A stretch of 64,000 nucleotides of DNA, from the NCBI RefSeq assembly GCF_024586455.1, contig NW_026089624.1, positions 3,005,341 to 3,069,340 of the forward strand, given 5' to 3'. Positions 54,063 through 64,000 of this stretch are shown here, piece by piece. This stretch comes from Bactrocera neohumeralis. Its lineage: Eukaryota > Arthropoda > Insecta > Diptera > Tephritidae. The stretch's first letter is position 1. The number at the start of each line of letters is the position of its first letter. The position numbers and the translations under genes are program-made. The notes beneath the pieces were generated by a model. It made no database searches. It was given only the letters and a program-made list of their open reading frames with translations, and was not told the DNA's origin.

Positions 54063-56430
54063 TTGTTTTGGAAAATCCAAGCACTACAAATGTGTGTAGT
54101 TCAAGTTCTTTAGTTGATGTCACTGAGAAAGGTAAAAAAGAATGCAAACAAAATAATAAATTAAAGATTTTCAAATTTCTTTGTTAATACATATCTAGAT
54201 CAGCATGACAGTTTAAATCAAACTCCTGAAATAGACATGGTTGATGCATTCCAACCTGAAGAGAGTCTTGATATTTGACAAGCGGATCAGTTTGACATTG
54301 CTAAGGCAAATAACAAGTCTTTAGACGACACAACAAAAAAAAATATTCTCACATCGACATTGCTTCCAAAGGAACCATTTGAATTTCCAGCTACAGAAAC
54401 AAAATCGCAAAAAAGATGTTTTCAAAAGAAGTGGATTACAGATGGAGATTTCGCTTGGCTTGCCTACTCCAAAAGTGGAGACAGCGTTTTTTGTAAGCCT
54501 TGTTGGTTATTTTTTCACGAAGGTGTGGGAAAAGGTGGGCATCAAAATCCTGGACATTTTGTAACTGGCTATCGAAAATGGAAGAATGCAAAAGAGAATT
54601 TTAATAAACACAAGCAAAACATATACCATTTAGAATGTGTTCAAAGGCCACTTCATTCTTAAATGTGCTATCTAGCAAACAAGAGATAAGGTCTCGATTG
54701 GATATGCAGCGCGCAAAGGAAGTAGAAGAAAATAGAAATGCTCTCAAACCTATTATTGAAACAATCCTTTTTTGCGCAGAGCAAGAACTTCCTTTAAGAG
54801 GCAACCATGATAGCGGCGCGCTGTCATTAACTCGGCCTGAACAGAAGGATGGAAAATTTAGAGCCCTATTACGCTTCAGATTGGATGCTGGCGATGAAAA
54901 TTTGAGAGCTCAAATCGCGAATAGCTAAGAATGCCAAATATTTAAGTCCAGATATTCAAAATGAGATTCTCGAGACTGGCGCTAATATTGTGACAAGCAA
55001 AATAATTAATAAAGTGAATAGCGCAAAGTGTTTTAGCATTCTTGGTGATGAAACAATGGATGTTGCAGGTAAAGAGCAACTTTCGTTATGTCTGCGGTAT
55101 GTAGACTTCTTACCGATCAGTCTTCTGAAAACTTATCAAAAGTCATACTTAAGCGTTGTACAGATCTCCATCTTGATATGGCGAAGTTGGTTGGACAGGG
55201 ATATGACGGAGCAGCAAACATGTCAGGGCATTTAAGTGGAGTGCAAACCAGGATAAGACAACTGTATCCAAATGCACGATATGTTCATTGCGCTAGTCAC
55301 CGATTGAACCTTGCGCTTTCTAATACTATGTCATTACCTTCAATACGGAACTGCCTTGGTATTGTCAATGAAATAGCAAATTTATTTAGAAACCATTCAA
55401 ATGCAAACACAACTTTCCAGGACGTTATACAGGAGCACGCACCAGAAAGTAAAAAAAGACGACTTGTTCGCCTTTGTGAAACAAGGTTTATAGAAAGGCA
55501 TGAAAGCATTATAAGCATTGTGGAGCTTTTCAAATTCATTGTACTAAGTTTGGAAATAATTTCGAGTAAGACATGGTCCATTTCGTCTAAAGCGTCAGCC
55601 TTCTTAGCAGCGGTAGAGAAAAGCGATTTTTTGCTTAGTCTATTCGTCTGTGAGCAATTGTTCAGCTTAACGCTGTCACTGTCTGTGCAACTCCAAGAAA
55701 AATCTATGGATTTTGTATCAGCAATGAACCGAGCAAAAGAGTTAATAACAACTCTGTACCAGATAAGAGAAACAGCGGATGGTTTTTTCAACGATATTTT
55801 CCAAACAGCATCACAAATGTCTAAAGATCTTTTTGACACAGATCTTGTAGTGCATAGAGTGACTTCGCGTCAAACTACTCGTGCTAATCCACCTTGCACA
55901 ACCCCTGAAAGCCACTTCAGAGTTACAATATTTATTCCATGCGTTGATGCTCTGATTCAAAACATGACAAAACGTTTATTAGAGAATGAGGATATACTCT
56001 CGTCATTTCAAATTCTACTCCCAGGTTTTGCTGCAATTGATAATGCCGGAGAATTAAAAAATTTAACTATTTACTTCGAGGAGCAAATATCAATGCCAGC
56101 ATTAAAATCAGAGTATCGATTGTGGTGTGCCAGCTTATCAACAATAGATCCAACCATAGAAGTGTTGAAATAACTGAAACATTGCGATGTAACGTATTTT
56201 AAAAATATTCACTACTTACGATTTTAGCAACTCTTCCAGTGACGACCGCTTCCGTTGAAAGAACTTTTTCAACCTTAAAAAGAATAAAAACTTTACCACG
56301 CAGTGTGATGAGCAATGAGCGGCTGAGTGCACTTGCTGTTATTGCAGTGCACTGGGATATTAAAATAGATCCAGATGAAGTAATTAATGATATGGCAAAC
56401 AAGAAGAAAAGAAAAATATTACTTATTTAG
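54063..56430 (+). pseudogene. hAT transposase pseudogene (TTF finger, P52rIPK/ZMYM6-like)
   Basis: A possible first exon (54063-54131, VVLENPSTTNVCSSSSLVDV) is followed by a plausible GT/AG intron to 54198 and then DQHDSLNQTPEIDMVDAFQP, a TGA at 54278, and the TTF zinc-finger region: QKKWITDGDFAWLAYSKSGD, SVFCKPCWLFF, TGYRKWKNAKENF. After a shift near 54650 come LRGNHDSGALSL and GKFRALLRFRLDAGDE, another shift, FSILGDETMDVAGKEQLSL (first Asp), a shift, MAKLVGQGYDGAANMSG (second Asp) and YVHCASHRLNLALS. A long frame (to 56173) continues through the insertion domain, then a stop, and TTASVERTFSTLKRIKTLPR (catalytic Glu and dimerisation region) to the stop at 56430. At least four lesions. Confidence 0.85.
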
Positions 56431-57075
56431 GTAACAACTACCAAATAATTTAAGTAATATGTATATGAATTTATATTGTTTTTTTAATAAACAGAAAATT
56501 TAAAGTTTATATATGTTTTTACTTCAGCCCCCCCCGAAATGAAAAGCTAGCTACGGGCCTGCTAATGGTGTAATTAAAGAAAGCAAAAGCTCTTATAATG
56601 CTCACATATGGACAGTTTCAAAGAAGGGAACAGATGGCTGATAGGCACCCCATACCAGGTATAAATATGACTCTGCAGAACTTAGGAGAAGCAAGATACT
56701 TCACAACGTTAGATTTAGAGGCAGAATTTCACCAAATAATAATTAGGAAAGAAGACAGAGAAAAAACGGCCTTCTCAATAAATGAAGCCAAATATGAATG
56801 CCTTAGACTGCCCTTTGGGTTAAAGAACGCAACACATTCTACATTCCAAAGATGGTGCATATGCCTATATTCATAGATGACGTCCTGATATAATCGACCA
56901 CACCCAAAGAGCATATGAGAGACATAACTAATATAGTACAAACACTACACAATGCCAATATGAAAATGTCTGAAGAAAATTCAAAGTTCTTCCAAACCCA
57001 AGCAGAATTTTGATCACGTGATAAAAATGGTAGAGTGACGGTAGATCCTGGAAAAATAGAAGTCATAAAAAAATA

Positions 57076-57980
57076 CTAGGTTTGACAATTAAGTAATGAG
57101 ACTGATGTTATTGCTGCGCTTGTGGTAAGCCTGTGACCTTGAAAATCTCTTTCTTTTTCCGGCATCCCTCCCCTCTCCCTTGATATGTATATGTACCATC
57201 GCTCTAGCTTGTTCAGTTCGCCTGCTGCGTCAAGTTGATTAGACGTGTGTTTGTAGTGCTCGTCACGAAAATGTAAAAACGAAATCAAGAGCAACGCGTC
57301 GCGATGAAATTTTGCGCCACATTGGGCGAAACAGCTTCGGAAACGTACGCTAAAATTGTAAGAGTGTATGGTGATAGTGCTCTTAGTCGTGCCCAGTCGT
57401 GCCCAAGCTCACAATCGTTGTCTCCGCGCGCCCCCCGCCCGAAAAAAGCTCGCATGAGCAAGTTGAAGGTGAAAGCGATGATTATTGCCTTTTTTGATAG
57501 CCGTGGAATCGTCCACAAAGAATTCGTTCCACCGGGAAAAACTGTGAATCAAGTCTACTATTGCCAAGTACTCGAAAGATTGCGAAAATGAGTCAACAGG
57601 GTGCGCCCAGACATCGCTCGTAACTGGATCCTTCATCACGACAACGCGGCGTGCCACAACGCCCTCAGCGTGTCCCAGTATTCGGCCTCTAAAGGGATCG
57701 CCGTGTTGCAACAGCCGTGCAGCTGTGACTTTTTTTTTGTTTCCTAAAACAAAATCTGTGGTCAAAGGAACTCATCGATTACAGACATCCAGGCGCCCGT
57801 GACGAGGGTACTCGCGGACATCCCAGTCGAAGCGTTCCAGAAATTTTACGAAGCATGGGAAACGCGCTGGAATCGCTATATAGCTGCCCAAGGGGACTAC
57901 TTTGAAGGGGATGGCAGAGTTGTAGAATAATTTTCAAATATACGGTTTTTATGGTCTCATTAATTAATTGTCATACCTCG
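57076..57980 (+). mobile_element. Mariner D (905 bp, deleted), TA-flanked
   Basis: The ends ctaggtttgacaattaa and its inverse (ttaattgtcatacctcg) sit between TA dinucleotides at 57074-57075 and 57981-57982. The transposase keeps the N-terminus (MKFCATLGETASETYAKIVR, VYGDSALSRAQ), then an internal deletion joins to SPRAPRPKKARMSKLKVKAM. The C-terminal half follows: IIAFFDSRGIVHKEFVPPGK, a TGA, RNWILHHDNAACHNAL (second Asp), then a damaged third-Asp block (CSCDFFF), and the tail to AAQGDYFEGDGRVVE near 57930. It splits the gypsy fragment. Confidence 0.9.
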
Positions 57981-58099
57981 TATAGTATACCGGAAAATTT
58001 AAAAGATTTGCGCTGTTTTCTAGGTTTAGCTTCATACTATAAGAAATTCGTCCAAAATTTTGCACATATCTGCAAAGCCTTTAACCATATACAACTATG

Positions 58100-58915
58100 A
58101 ACACATAAATGGCACAAAGTTTCATGTCATATAAATGCTAATATTGTTTAAGTTTAAAATGTAAAAATGTTGCATTCAATTTGGTGCTGCTGTACTAGAG
58201 TTGTACTGTGCTGCGCAAATATTCCGTTACGATTTGCTTTTTTTTACCCTTAAAAATTATGCATAGTCAATGCTGATTTTGAAAGGACACATAAATGGCA
58301 CAGATTACTTCGCCGAAGTAATACTCGCGCAGATTTTGATTTAAGAACACAATTTTTTGTGTTGTTGAAATATAAAGAATTAAAAGTATTTCAGTGAAGA
58401 AATAATACAAAATTGGATCCGGAAAGCATAGTACATTAGAAGAAAGGGGAATAAATTGGAAAATGTATGAAAAAGGGCAAGAAGTGGCCGAAATTGTTAA
58501 ACGTATACAAATTTCTCGTAAAAAGTATACAACGCAATCAAATCATGTATGGAGAATTCCCAAGTATTGGTGAAAGACAGGATTCGGAAGCCAAGATCGC
58601 CAAAAGTGATCTATTTAAATCATCACGGTAGGTAGCAGCTGATATCAATCAATATTAGGGCTTATAAATGTCCTCTAGACTTGTCAGAAGATATTTCAAA
58701 CAGGCAAAATTGTTAGGACGCATATCGAGGAAGAAACTACTCCTTTCAAAAAGAAATATTTCAAAACGACTGCTCTTCACCAAAGCTCGTCAAGAGAAAA
58801 GCTTAACTTTTTAGAAAAATATATTGTGGAGTGACGAAACAAAGGTTAACAAGATGTCAGAATATTTGTACATCGTCCTAAGTGCCATGCATTTTACGAT
58901 GTAGTGCAGGTCGCC
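58100..58915 (+). mobile_element. Tc1-like element, degraded
   Basis: Two direct copies of acacataaatggcaca (about 58102 and 58281) resemble the inverted/direct repeat ends of Tc1-type elements. Downstream in broken frames: STLEERGINWKMYEKGQEVA and EIVKRIQISRKK (helix-turn-helix), KPRSPKVIYLN-like, SSRLVRRYFKQAKLLGRISR, KKLLLSKRNISKRLLFTKAR and LWSDE-like residues near 58832 (first catalytic Asp region). The sequence stops at the next LINE tail, so the C-terminal half is missing. Confidence 0.7.
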
Positions 58916-59043
58916 TCTACATTGGTGCATCCTTCTTCTTCTTCTTCTTCTTTATTTTCCAATTCGTATTCGAATATTGGTGATCATATAACATTTAATA
59001 ATATGTACAATATTAATAAGCTCATAATATGTACTAGGTAGGT

Positions 59044-59184
59044 ATTCTACTCGAAAATCGAGTTTTCTCGTAAAATAATCGATTTTTCGGAATCGATCTT
59101 CAGTAGTCGAAGTCGATTAAGAATCGATTCTTGACATTCGAAAAATCGATTATTTTACGAGAAAACTCGATTTTCGAGTAGAAT
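59044..59184. repeat. Perfect 46-bp inverted repeat (hairpin)
   Basis: Arms 59044-59089 (starting attctactcgaaaatcgagt) and 59139-59184 are exact reverse complements over 46 bp, separated by a 49-bp loop. The arms are themselves rich in tcgattttcg-type motifs. Confidence 0.9.
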
Positions 59185-60287
59185 CGGAATCGAGTTTAGC
59201 ATCCCTACTGGCAGCCATCGCGTGCACATATAATAACCTCCACACAATAACGACCATAAAAAAATGATTTTTTTTTCCATGTAATTTATATGGAAAACTG
59301 AAAATTTTAAAGAGGCACCTCCGTCTTTTGAGTGACTTTCTTTTTCACATTTTCGAAAGTTTTTAGCCCGTTTTTCAGTTGAAAAAAAAAGGTTGACTCA
59401 GAATGAGACACCCTACTCTTCATATTTCTTATATATTCTGGCGTGAATGACTTTTAGAAATATCTTAAGAGCATGTGACATTAGACTAATTAGTCTTTAC
59501 TCACTACAATGTTTCGCATTATTTTTCTTAGGTAGTGGTATGAATGTTGATTTTAACCAGTCTTTTGGATATTGGCCAATGTCATAAACTTGGTTAAAAA
59601 GCTTTACTAAGAGAGTCATATTTTTGTCATTTATTAACTTTAAAATTTCAGCTGGAACCTCATCCGTATCTCTTGCTTTGTAATTTTTCATGGATTGTAT
59701 AGCTCTCTCTATTTCGCCTTTCGTAATATAATTGCCAGTTGGTCTGTGATGAAGATGAAAAAAACGTTTTCAATATATTTTTTCCATATACTTTTCTTTT
59801 CATTTATATCAAATACCACCTCATTGTTTTTATTTATGAGGATTGAGGGCGGATTTTTACGATGAATACCTACGGCTTCTTTCAATTTTTTGTATAAATG
59901 GAAGGTATCATGTAAAAATTGTAGTCTTTCAATTTCTTGGCATTCATTGTTTATTCAGCTTGTTTTTGCATTACGGATCATCTTCCTTATTTTCCTATTC
60001 AGTTGTCTATACATGTCAGTGTTTTTATTTTTATATTCCCGGCGTTTACTTATTAGTTTTAATATGTCATCTGTCATCCAATTATTTTTATAATTTTTCT
60101 TTCTTTTTTATTCCAAGAGAGTTTTTTTGCTATAGTACAAATTATCTCTTTTAAGTCGCTCCATATACTTTCCGCACTTCCTGATGGGATATCATTTATT
60201 TTTTCATTGATTTCACTTTCAAATAGGCGTTTCACACTTTCGTCTCACAACTTATCAACATTTAGCTTAAATTGAGGCTTACTTTTT

Positions 60288-61220
60288 TTAATTACGGCTA
60301 GCCTTACACGCAATTTTGCCAGTAGCATGTTGTGATCCGAAGGTACATCCGCTCCTGGATATGTATTGACTTTTTTTTATTGAGGAACAGAAGCCATTAT
60401 TTATCAGAATGTAATCTATTTGATTTCTGATGATATTATCAGAGGCGTCCGATGGAGATTTCCATGTATAAAGTCTTCTGGGAGGCAAGCTAAGTAATGT
60501 GTTCGAAATTATTAATTTGTGTTCTTGACAAAATTGAATTAGTCGATCTCCTCTCTCATTTCTTTCACCTAAGCCGTATTGGAATGCAACTCCTTCGACT
60601 TTTTCTCTTCCAACTTTTGCATTAAAATCGCCTTGAATTATATTTATTTCGTATGGTTTTGTTAATCGCATAAGTTCGTCTAGTTCATCATAGAAAGTTT
60701 CTATTTCGTCATCACTTTTGTCGGCCGTTGGAGCATAGACTTGAATAATATTAATATTCAGTGGTTTTGCAAATAACTTTAGCATCATTGATCTATCAGA
60801 TTTCGGCATGAATCCGATGACAGATTTTGCAATGTTTTCTTTTACTATAATGCCTACACCATTGCGGTGATTTTTAGTTTGGTTGCCAGAGAAAAAGGAC
60901 TTTGTATTTTGGGAAATAAATTCTCCACAATCTGGCCACCATGTTTCACTTATGCCAAGTAAATCGATGTCTAATTTTTCCATTTCTAAAATCGTATTAG
61001 CTAGTTTTCCAGGCTCGTATAAACTTCTTGTGTTCAATGTTCCGATGTTTAAAGTTTGTTTTGTTTTACCTCCGGGGATTCTTAGCACCCTCGATTTGCC
61101 GGAGACTGAGGGCCATTGTTTTGGTTGTACTATCATTGTCATATGATATGCTGGGAAGTATACTTCAGTGGTTTCCCTTACACATTTATATAGCGAACCG
61201 CTTGATACAAGTACAGACAT
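60288..61220 (-). pseudogene. RTE endonuclease domain
   Basis: An AP-endonuclease-type domain nicks target DNA for LINE insertion. The 310-codon frame shows LNIGTLNTRSLYEPGKLANT (the conserved N-T-R), LLGISETWWPDCGEF (catalytic Glu), VYAPTADKSDDEIETFYDEL, IIQGDFNAKVGREKVEG (the D-F-N motif) and LYTWKSPSD. After NQIDYILINN a frameshift near 60375 moves the terminal SDHN motif to another frame. The domain is otherwise well preserved; the remainder of the protein is broken. Confidence 0.85.
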
Positions 61221-61469
61221 CCGCTTTCAGCCGTACTTATAGTAACAGACGCTGATATGTTGTGGGTTGCTTTTAGCTTCGATATTCACCATCGACCTTA
61301 CCGGCATTGGTGGCCCTACTGGTAGCTACGCTACCGCAAGCATCGCTCTTTGGATCATCACGTCAAGATAGCAAATCCCTGAGGGGGTGCATCCTGGGTA
61401 ACGCTAAATGGTCTACAACTCCCTAGACGACTTTTTGGCATCGAACTGGCTTTTAGAATAGGAATACTT

Positions 61470-64000
61470 ATTTGGATATGTTAGAACCCTGGGTTGGTGG
61501 TGGCGGCATTCTGCCACCTGAGTATGATGGGGTGACACTCTTCAGAAATGGCTGTCGGGCTAATGTCGAACCCTGGCAGGCCTCAGAGTACGTCCCCCCG
61601 CCAACGTCGTCGTTAAGTTGGCGTGGTAGGTGTAAGTTAAGAGGATTCCTTCTTTACGCTGGTCGGCTTTGAACGTTCTGCCTCATAAGGGCGTACGTCA
61701 ACCCTCGCCTTGGCCTCATCACTGAGATAACCTTGGGACCATACCTTCCGGTGGACGGATAGCGGCTCTGAGGGGGGACCTTGTAGCATGGACACTTTTA
61801 AAAGAAGTACTGACGAGAAGGGAGGTGAAGGGGCGTCGAAATCGACACCCAGATATGTCCCAGGCAGGCCTGCTGCTCCCGGGGCGACGAAACCATCGTC
61901 AAGTAGCTGCAGAAACAGGACTAAGACCCCGGTAGGAGTCTCCGCTTCAGGCGGCAAGATGGGGGAAACCGGAGCAAACCCGACAGAAAAGAAGGTAGTG
62001 AAGGGTGGAGCCTTCATACACCAGCACTAGCAGAGGAACTTCTGCTAAATTTATGAAGGGATCCACAGGGGGCAAAGGTGCTTTAGCTAGGAAGCTGAAG
62101 TCGGACCGTCGATTAACGGCAAAAATCGTGGAAGGCTACGGTGGTAAGCATGCTGATCAGGTATCTGAGCAGCATGCTAACACACTTGAGTGGGCCAAGA
62201 AGGTGCTTAGTGAGAGCGAGACCGATAGGTCACGACTCGAAACAAAGAGACCAGAACCAACAGTTAAACTGCAAAGGTCGCATGAGGGAGAAACATCCCT
62301 TGGCAAAAAACCGCGAACGGGGGCTGCGTCACCCTTCAGCGAAATCGCTAAAGGCGCTGGTGCAAGAGTACTTGGTGTGCTCGACCGCAGCAGGGAGGAC
62401 GGCGCTATCTCCCATGAAGAGTGGGAGAGTAGCGGCGGCTATCTCTTCAGTCTTCCTCAAGGTGGTTAAGGAAAACACTGGGCCACCCCCAAAATGTGTT
62501 AGTGCCGATTGGCGCCATGGGCTGCACAAGCTGACTTGATGCGCCGATGAAAGATCGGCCATCTTATATAAGAAGGCAGTATCTCTGATGGGGCAGGTCT
62601 GGAAGGGAGCCAGACTGAAGGCCGTGGACAAAGAGGATCTTCCTCTTCGCCCTAGGGCTCGCGTCTGGCTGCCAGCCGAACCGTCCACTGCGAAAGAGAT
62701 CGAGAAAATCCTCAGGTACTGCAACCCCTCACTTCCCGCGCATGACTGGAGGGTCATAAGGCTGGACAGAACCGATGAACCATATCAGCAGGCGCTGATA
62801 ATGCTTAACGAGGAGTCCATCGGTCCTCTCAGCAAAACCAAGGGAGCCATCAGTTATGGGTTCGAGATGGTAGTACTGAAGGTATTCCCGACGGATGCCA
62901 GGGCTAATGACACTCAAGCTGCAGATGCGGAGGAGAAGGCGGAAGACGTTAGTGATGGTCAAACGGCCATGGATAATGACCCAAACCTCTTGCGAGTTCT
63001 GGAGGTGCGACACCGGGAATGTCTGGCTCATCTCCGCGTATATGCCTCACGATGATGAGGTGGAGCCGCTTCCCGCATTGCTAAGGAGGGCCTTGGCTGA
63101 AGCGTCTCGGAATGGTGCCGGTGACATCATCGGTTCGGACGCCAACTTGCGACATTCGGTCTGAGGGAGCTCAGATACCAACACTGGAGGTGAGTCGCTT
63201 TTTGATTTTATTGTTAGCGAAAATCTTCGCATCTGCAATAGGAGAAATTCTCCAACTATTGTGACCGCAGGTAGGGAGGAGGTTTTCGACCTCGCCCTAG
63301 CCTCACACGCGATTGCACCGCTGATCTCAAACTGGAGGGTTCTCGATGACCACTCCTTTTCTGATCATAGGTATATCGGATTTAGTCTAGCCGGCATACT
63401 GCTTACACGGCTTTTGTCGACCTTCTGGATGAGTGTCACTTGACTTGGGCGATAAATTGGTTCAAACCGTTCAAGTCCCCGGGATCGAACGGCATCATAC
63501 CAGCTCAGCTGCATCAGGCTCTTAAGGTATCGTGCAGCTGGTTGGCACCGATCTATGCGAGCTGCATTAGATTAGGTTACATCCCGGGGGCCTGGAGACG
63601 AGTCAGAATTACGTTCATCCCGCAGGCTGGCAGGGGCTCCCACGTCACGGCCAAGGATTTCAGGCCCATCAGCCTCTCCTTCTTTTTACTAAAAGCTATG
63701 GAGAGACTGCTGGACTGGTATCTAAGAAGGCGCGTTCCGAGAGACTATCTATCAGGAGCGCAACATGCGTATCGTAAAGGAAGGTCAGTGAACACTGCCC
63801 TTCACACTAGCGTGTCGTGGCTTGAGGAAGCAATTGAGGGTAAGGACTTCGCTGTAGGGACCTTCCTTGATATTGAAGAAGCTTTCAACAACGTCCTGCC
63901 AGAGGCAGTCATAACTGCCCTAGACGGTCAAGCACCTCATTTTCAGTCTTCTGTGCGACAGATTGGTCGAAACAGATTGGGGCAGTGCGAGCGCGGGGCA
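61470..64000 (+). mobile_element. LOA-type LINE, runs off the window
   Basis: ORF1 remains lie at 61788-62470 in shifted frames (RYVPGRPAAPGATKPSSSSC, then EGYGGKHADQVSEQHANTLE), followed by a GC-rich stretch and a frame at 62588-63055 (VWLPAEPSTAKEIEKILRYC, HDWRVIRLDRTDEP). An endonuclease piece follows, then the RT start. The DNA is clearly more GC-rich than the rest of the window, typical of this element type. The 5' boundary against the RTE element is uncertain (61440-61480). Confidence 0.7.
62990..64000 (+). pseudogene. LOA-type LINE endonuclease/reverse transcriptase, deleted and shifted
   Basis: Endonuclease residues: NVWLISAYMPHDDEVEPLPA, DIIGSDANLRHSV, a stop, GSSDTNTGGESLFDFIVSEN and LDDHSFSDHRYIGFSL (the terminal S-D-H). 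The linker is then deleted and the RT starts in another frame: FKPFKSPGSNGIIPAQLHQA, AKDFRPISLSFFLLKAMERL, SGAQHAYRKGRSVNTALHTS, TFLDIEEAFNNVLPEAV with the first catalytic Asp near 63870. It continues past the window edge. This order and the motif forms fit the LOA/Jockey superfamily. Confidence 0.75.

Larger units (their letters stand above)
51387..56561 (+). mobile_element. hAT element 2 (TTF-finger type), 8-bp TSD
   Basis: The ends CAGGCACGTAGCCCGGGGG (51387) and agctagctacgggcctg (ending 56561) are inverted repeats, flanked by perfect 8-bp duplications ctaatggt (51379-51386 and 56562-56569). The duplication lies within gypsy pol and removing the insert rejoins its coding sequence. The element is 5175 bp including a Jockey LINE (51860-53316), so about 3.7 kb on its own. 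Confidence 0.95.
51117..58095 (+). mobile_element. Ty3/gypsy pol fragment split by hAT 2 and mariner D
   Basis: Three pieces line up as one reverse transcriptase region. At 51117-51386: KNLLYTTTIKVEIRTGTSDP and VWVRQ, a stop, then PYPYTDQ. At 56562-57075: NGVIKESKSSYNAHIWTV, DRHPIPGINMTLQNLGEARY, FTTLDLEAEFHQI (first RT Asp), FSINEAKYECLRLPFG, then decayed YIDDVL-like and QTLHNANMKMS-like remains. At 57983-58095: IPENLKDLRCF-like and LASYYKKFVQNFAHI in broken frames. gag, protease, integrase and LTRs were not found. Each break coincides with a transposon flanked by its target duplication. Confidence 0.8.
58931..61440 (-). mobile_element. RTE-type LINE with (GAA)n tail, rearranged
   Basis: The minus-strand 3' end is a (ttc)n tract at 58931-58952. 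Coding parts from right to left: endonuclease frame 61220-60288, then a shift to PSDHNMLLAKLRVRL and KSKPQFKLNVDKL (about 60340-60240), then RT fingers at 59691-59410 (KARDTDEVPAEILKLINDKN, PKDWLKSTFIPLPKKNN). The RT catalytic core is absent: from about 59405 the sequence changes to unrelated DNA with a perfect hairpin (59044-59184). The 5' UTR probably extends to about 61440. Confidence 0.75.

Noticed and set aside
55297..55839. 180-codon frame on the minus strand
   Set aside because: Antisense shadow of the hAT 2 transposase.
1..64000. tRNA and rRNA genes
   Set aside because: I saw no segment with a convincing cloverleaf core or conserved rRNA sequence, though reading by eye can miss a single tRNA.

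Overview
This is a eukaryotic window from an AT-rich insect genome, most likely a higher fly (Brachycera) and plausibly a tephritid fruit fly. The evidence is short introns with GT/AG borders, many acatacatatgta-type microsatellites, fly-type mariner, hAT, PIF/Harbinger, Helitron, RTE, Jockey and LOA elements, and one clear animal host gene, an Arl4-type small GTPase. Arl4 sits on the dot chromosome (Muller element F) in Drosophila, and in tephritids that element corresponds to the X. A repeat-choked X or dot-like region would fit, but this is inference. Three runs of exactly 100 N mark scaffold gaps of unknown size.

Layout. 1-5.5 kb: Helitron-type debris, a decayed minus-strand ORF and a degraded Helitron Rep/helicase that ends in a gap. 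6-8 kb: a foldback-like element with ~280-bp inverted ends. 8.05-15.13 kb: a giant palindrome with 21-bp spacer; each arm carries two dead mariners, and the left arm alone carries an RTE-type LINE flanked by a 14-bp target duplication. 15-16.8 kb: a PIF/Harbinger element cut by the palindrome. 19.5-26.8 kb: an unusual element with ~190-bp inverted ends and a gene I cannot assign to a transposase superfamily. It is broken by a BED-finger hAT (perfect 8-bp duplication, itself hit at its start codon by another inverted-repeat element), a deleted mariner and a 154-bp-repeat element.

28.1-29.6 kb is the host island: the last two exons of Arl4 (+) and, tail to tail, the last two exons of an unrecognised minus-strand gene. 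Both upstream introns appear filled with transposons. 30.3-36.5 kb: a degraded minus-strand Helitron, a pogo-type MITE and AT-rich simple repeats. 36.5-42 kb: a three-level nest (Helitron ends > pogo-like element > two-gene PIF/Harbinger element with an intact four-exon MADF-type gene), then a 1.2-kb inverted-repeat element with reiterated AAAATAACGTA motifs. 42-49 kb: a third Harbinger transposase, then an RTE LINE split by a fourth Harbinger, itself split by a 154-bp-repeat element. 49.8-58.1 kb: a gag-like fragment and a Ty3/gypsy pol fragment split first by a TTF-finger hAT (8-bp duplication, itself holding a Jockey LINE with 10-bp duplication) and then by a mariner. 58-64 kb: Tc1-like, RTE and LOA-type elements.

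No gene here works with a neighbour in a pathway. The value of the window is its insertion stratigraphy: several target duplications let the order of events be read directly. Apart from Arl4, its partner gene and one Harbinger accessory gene, essentially every long reading frame is a transposon relic.
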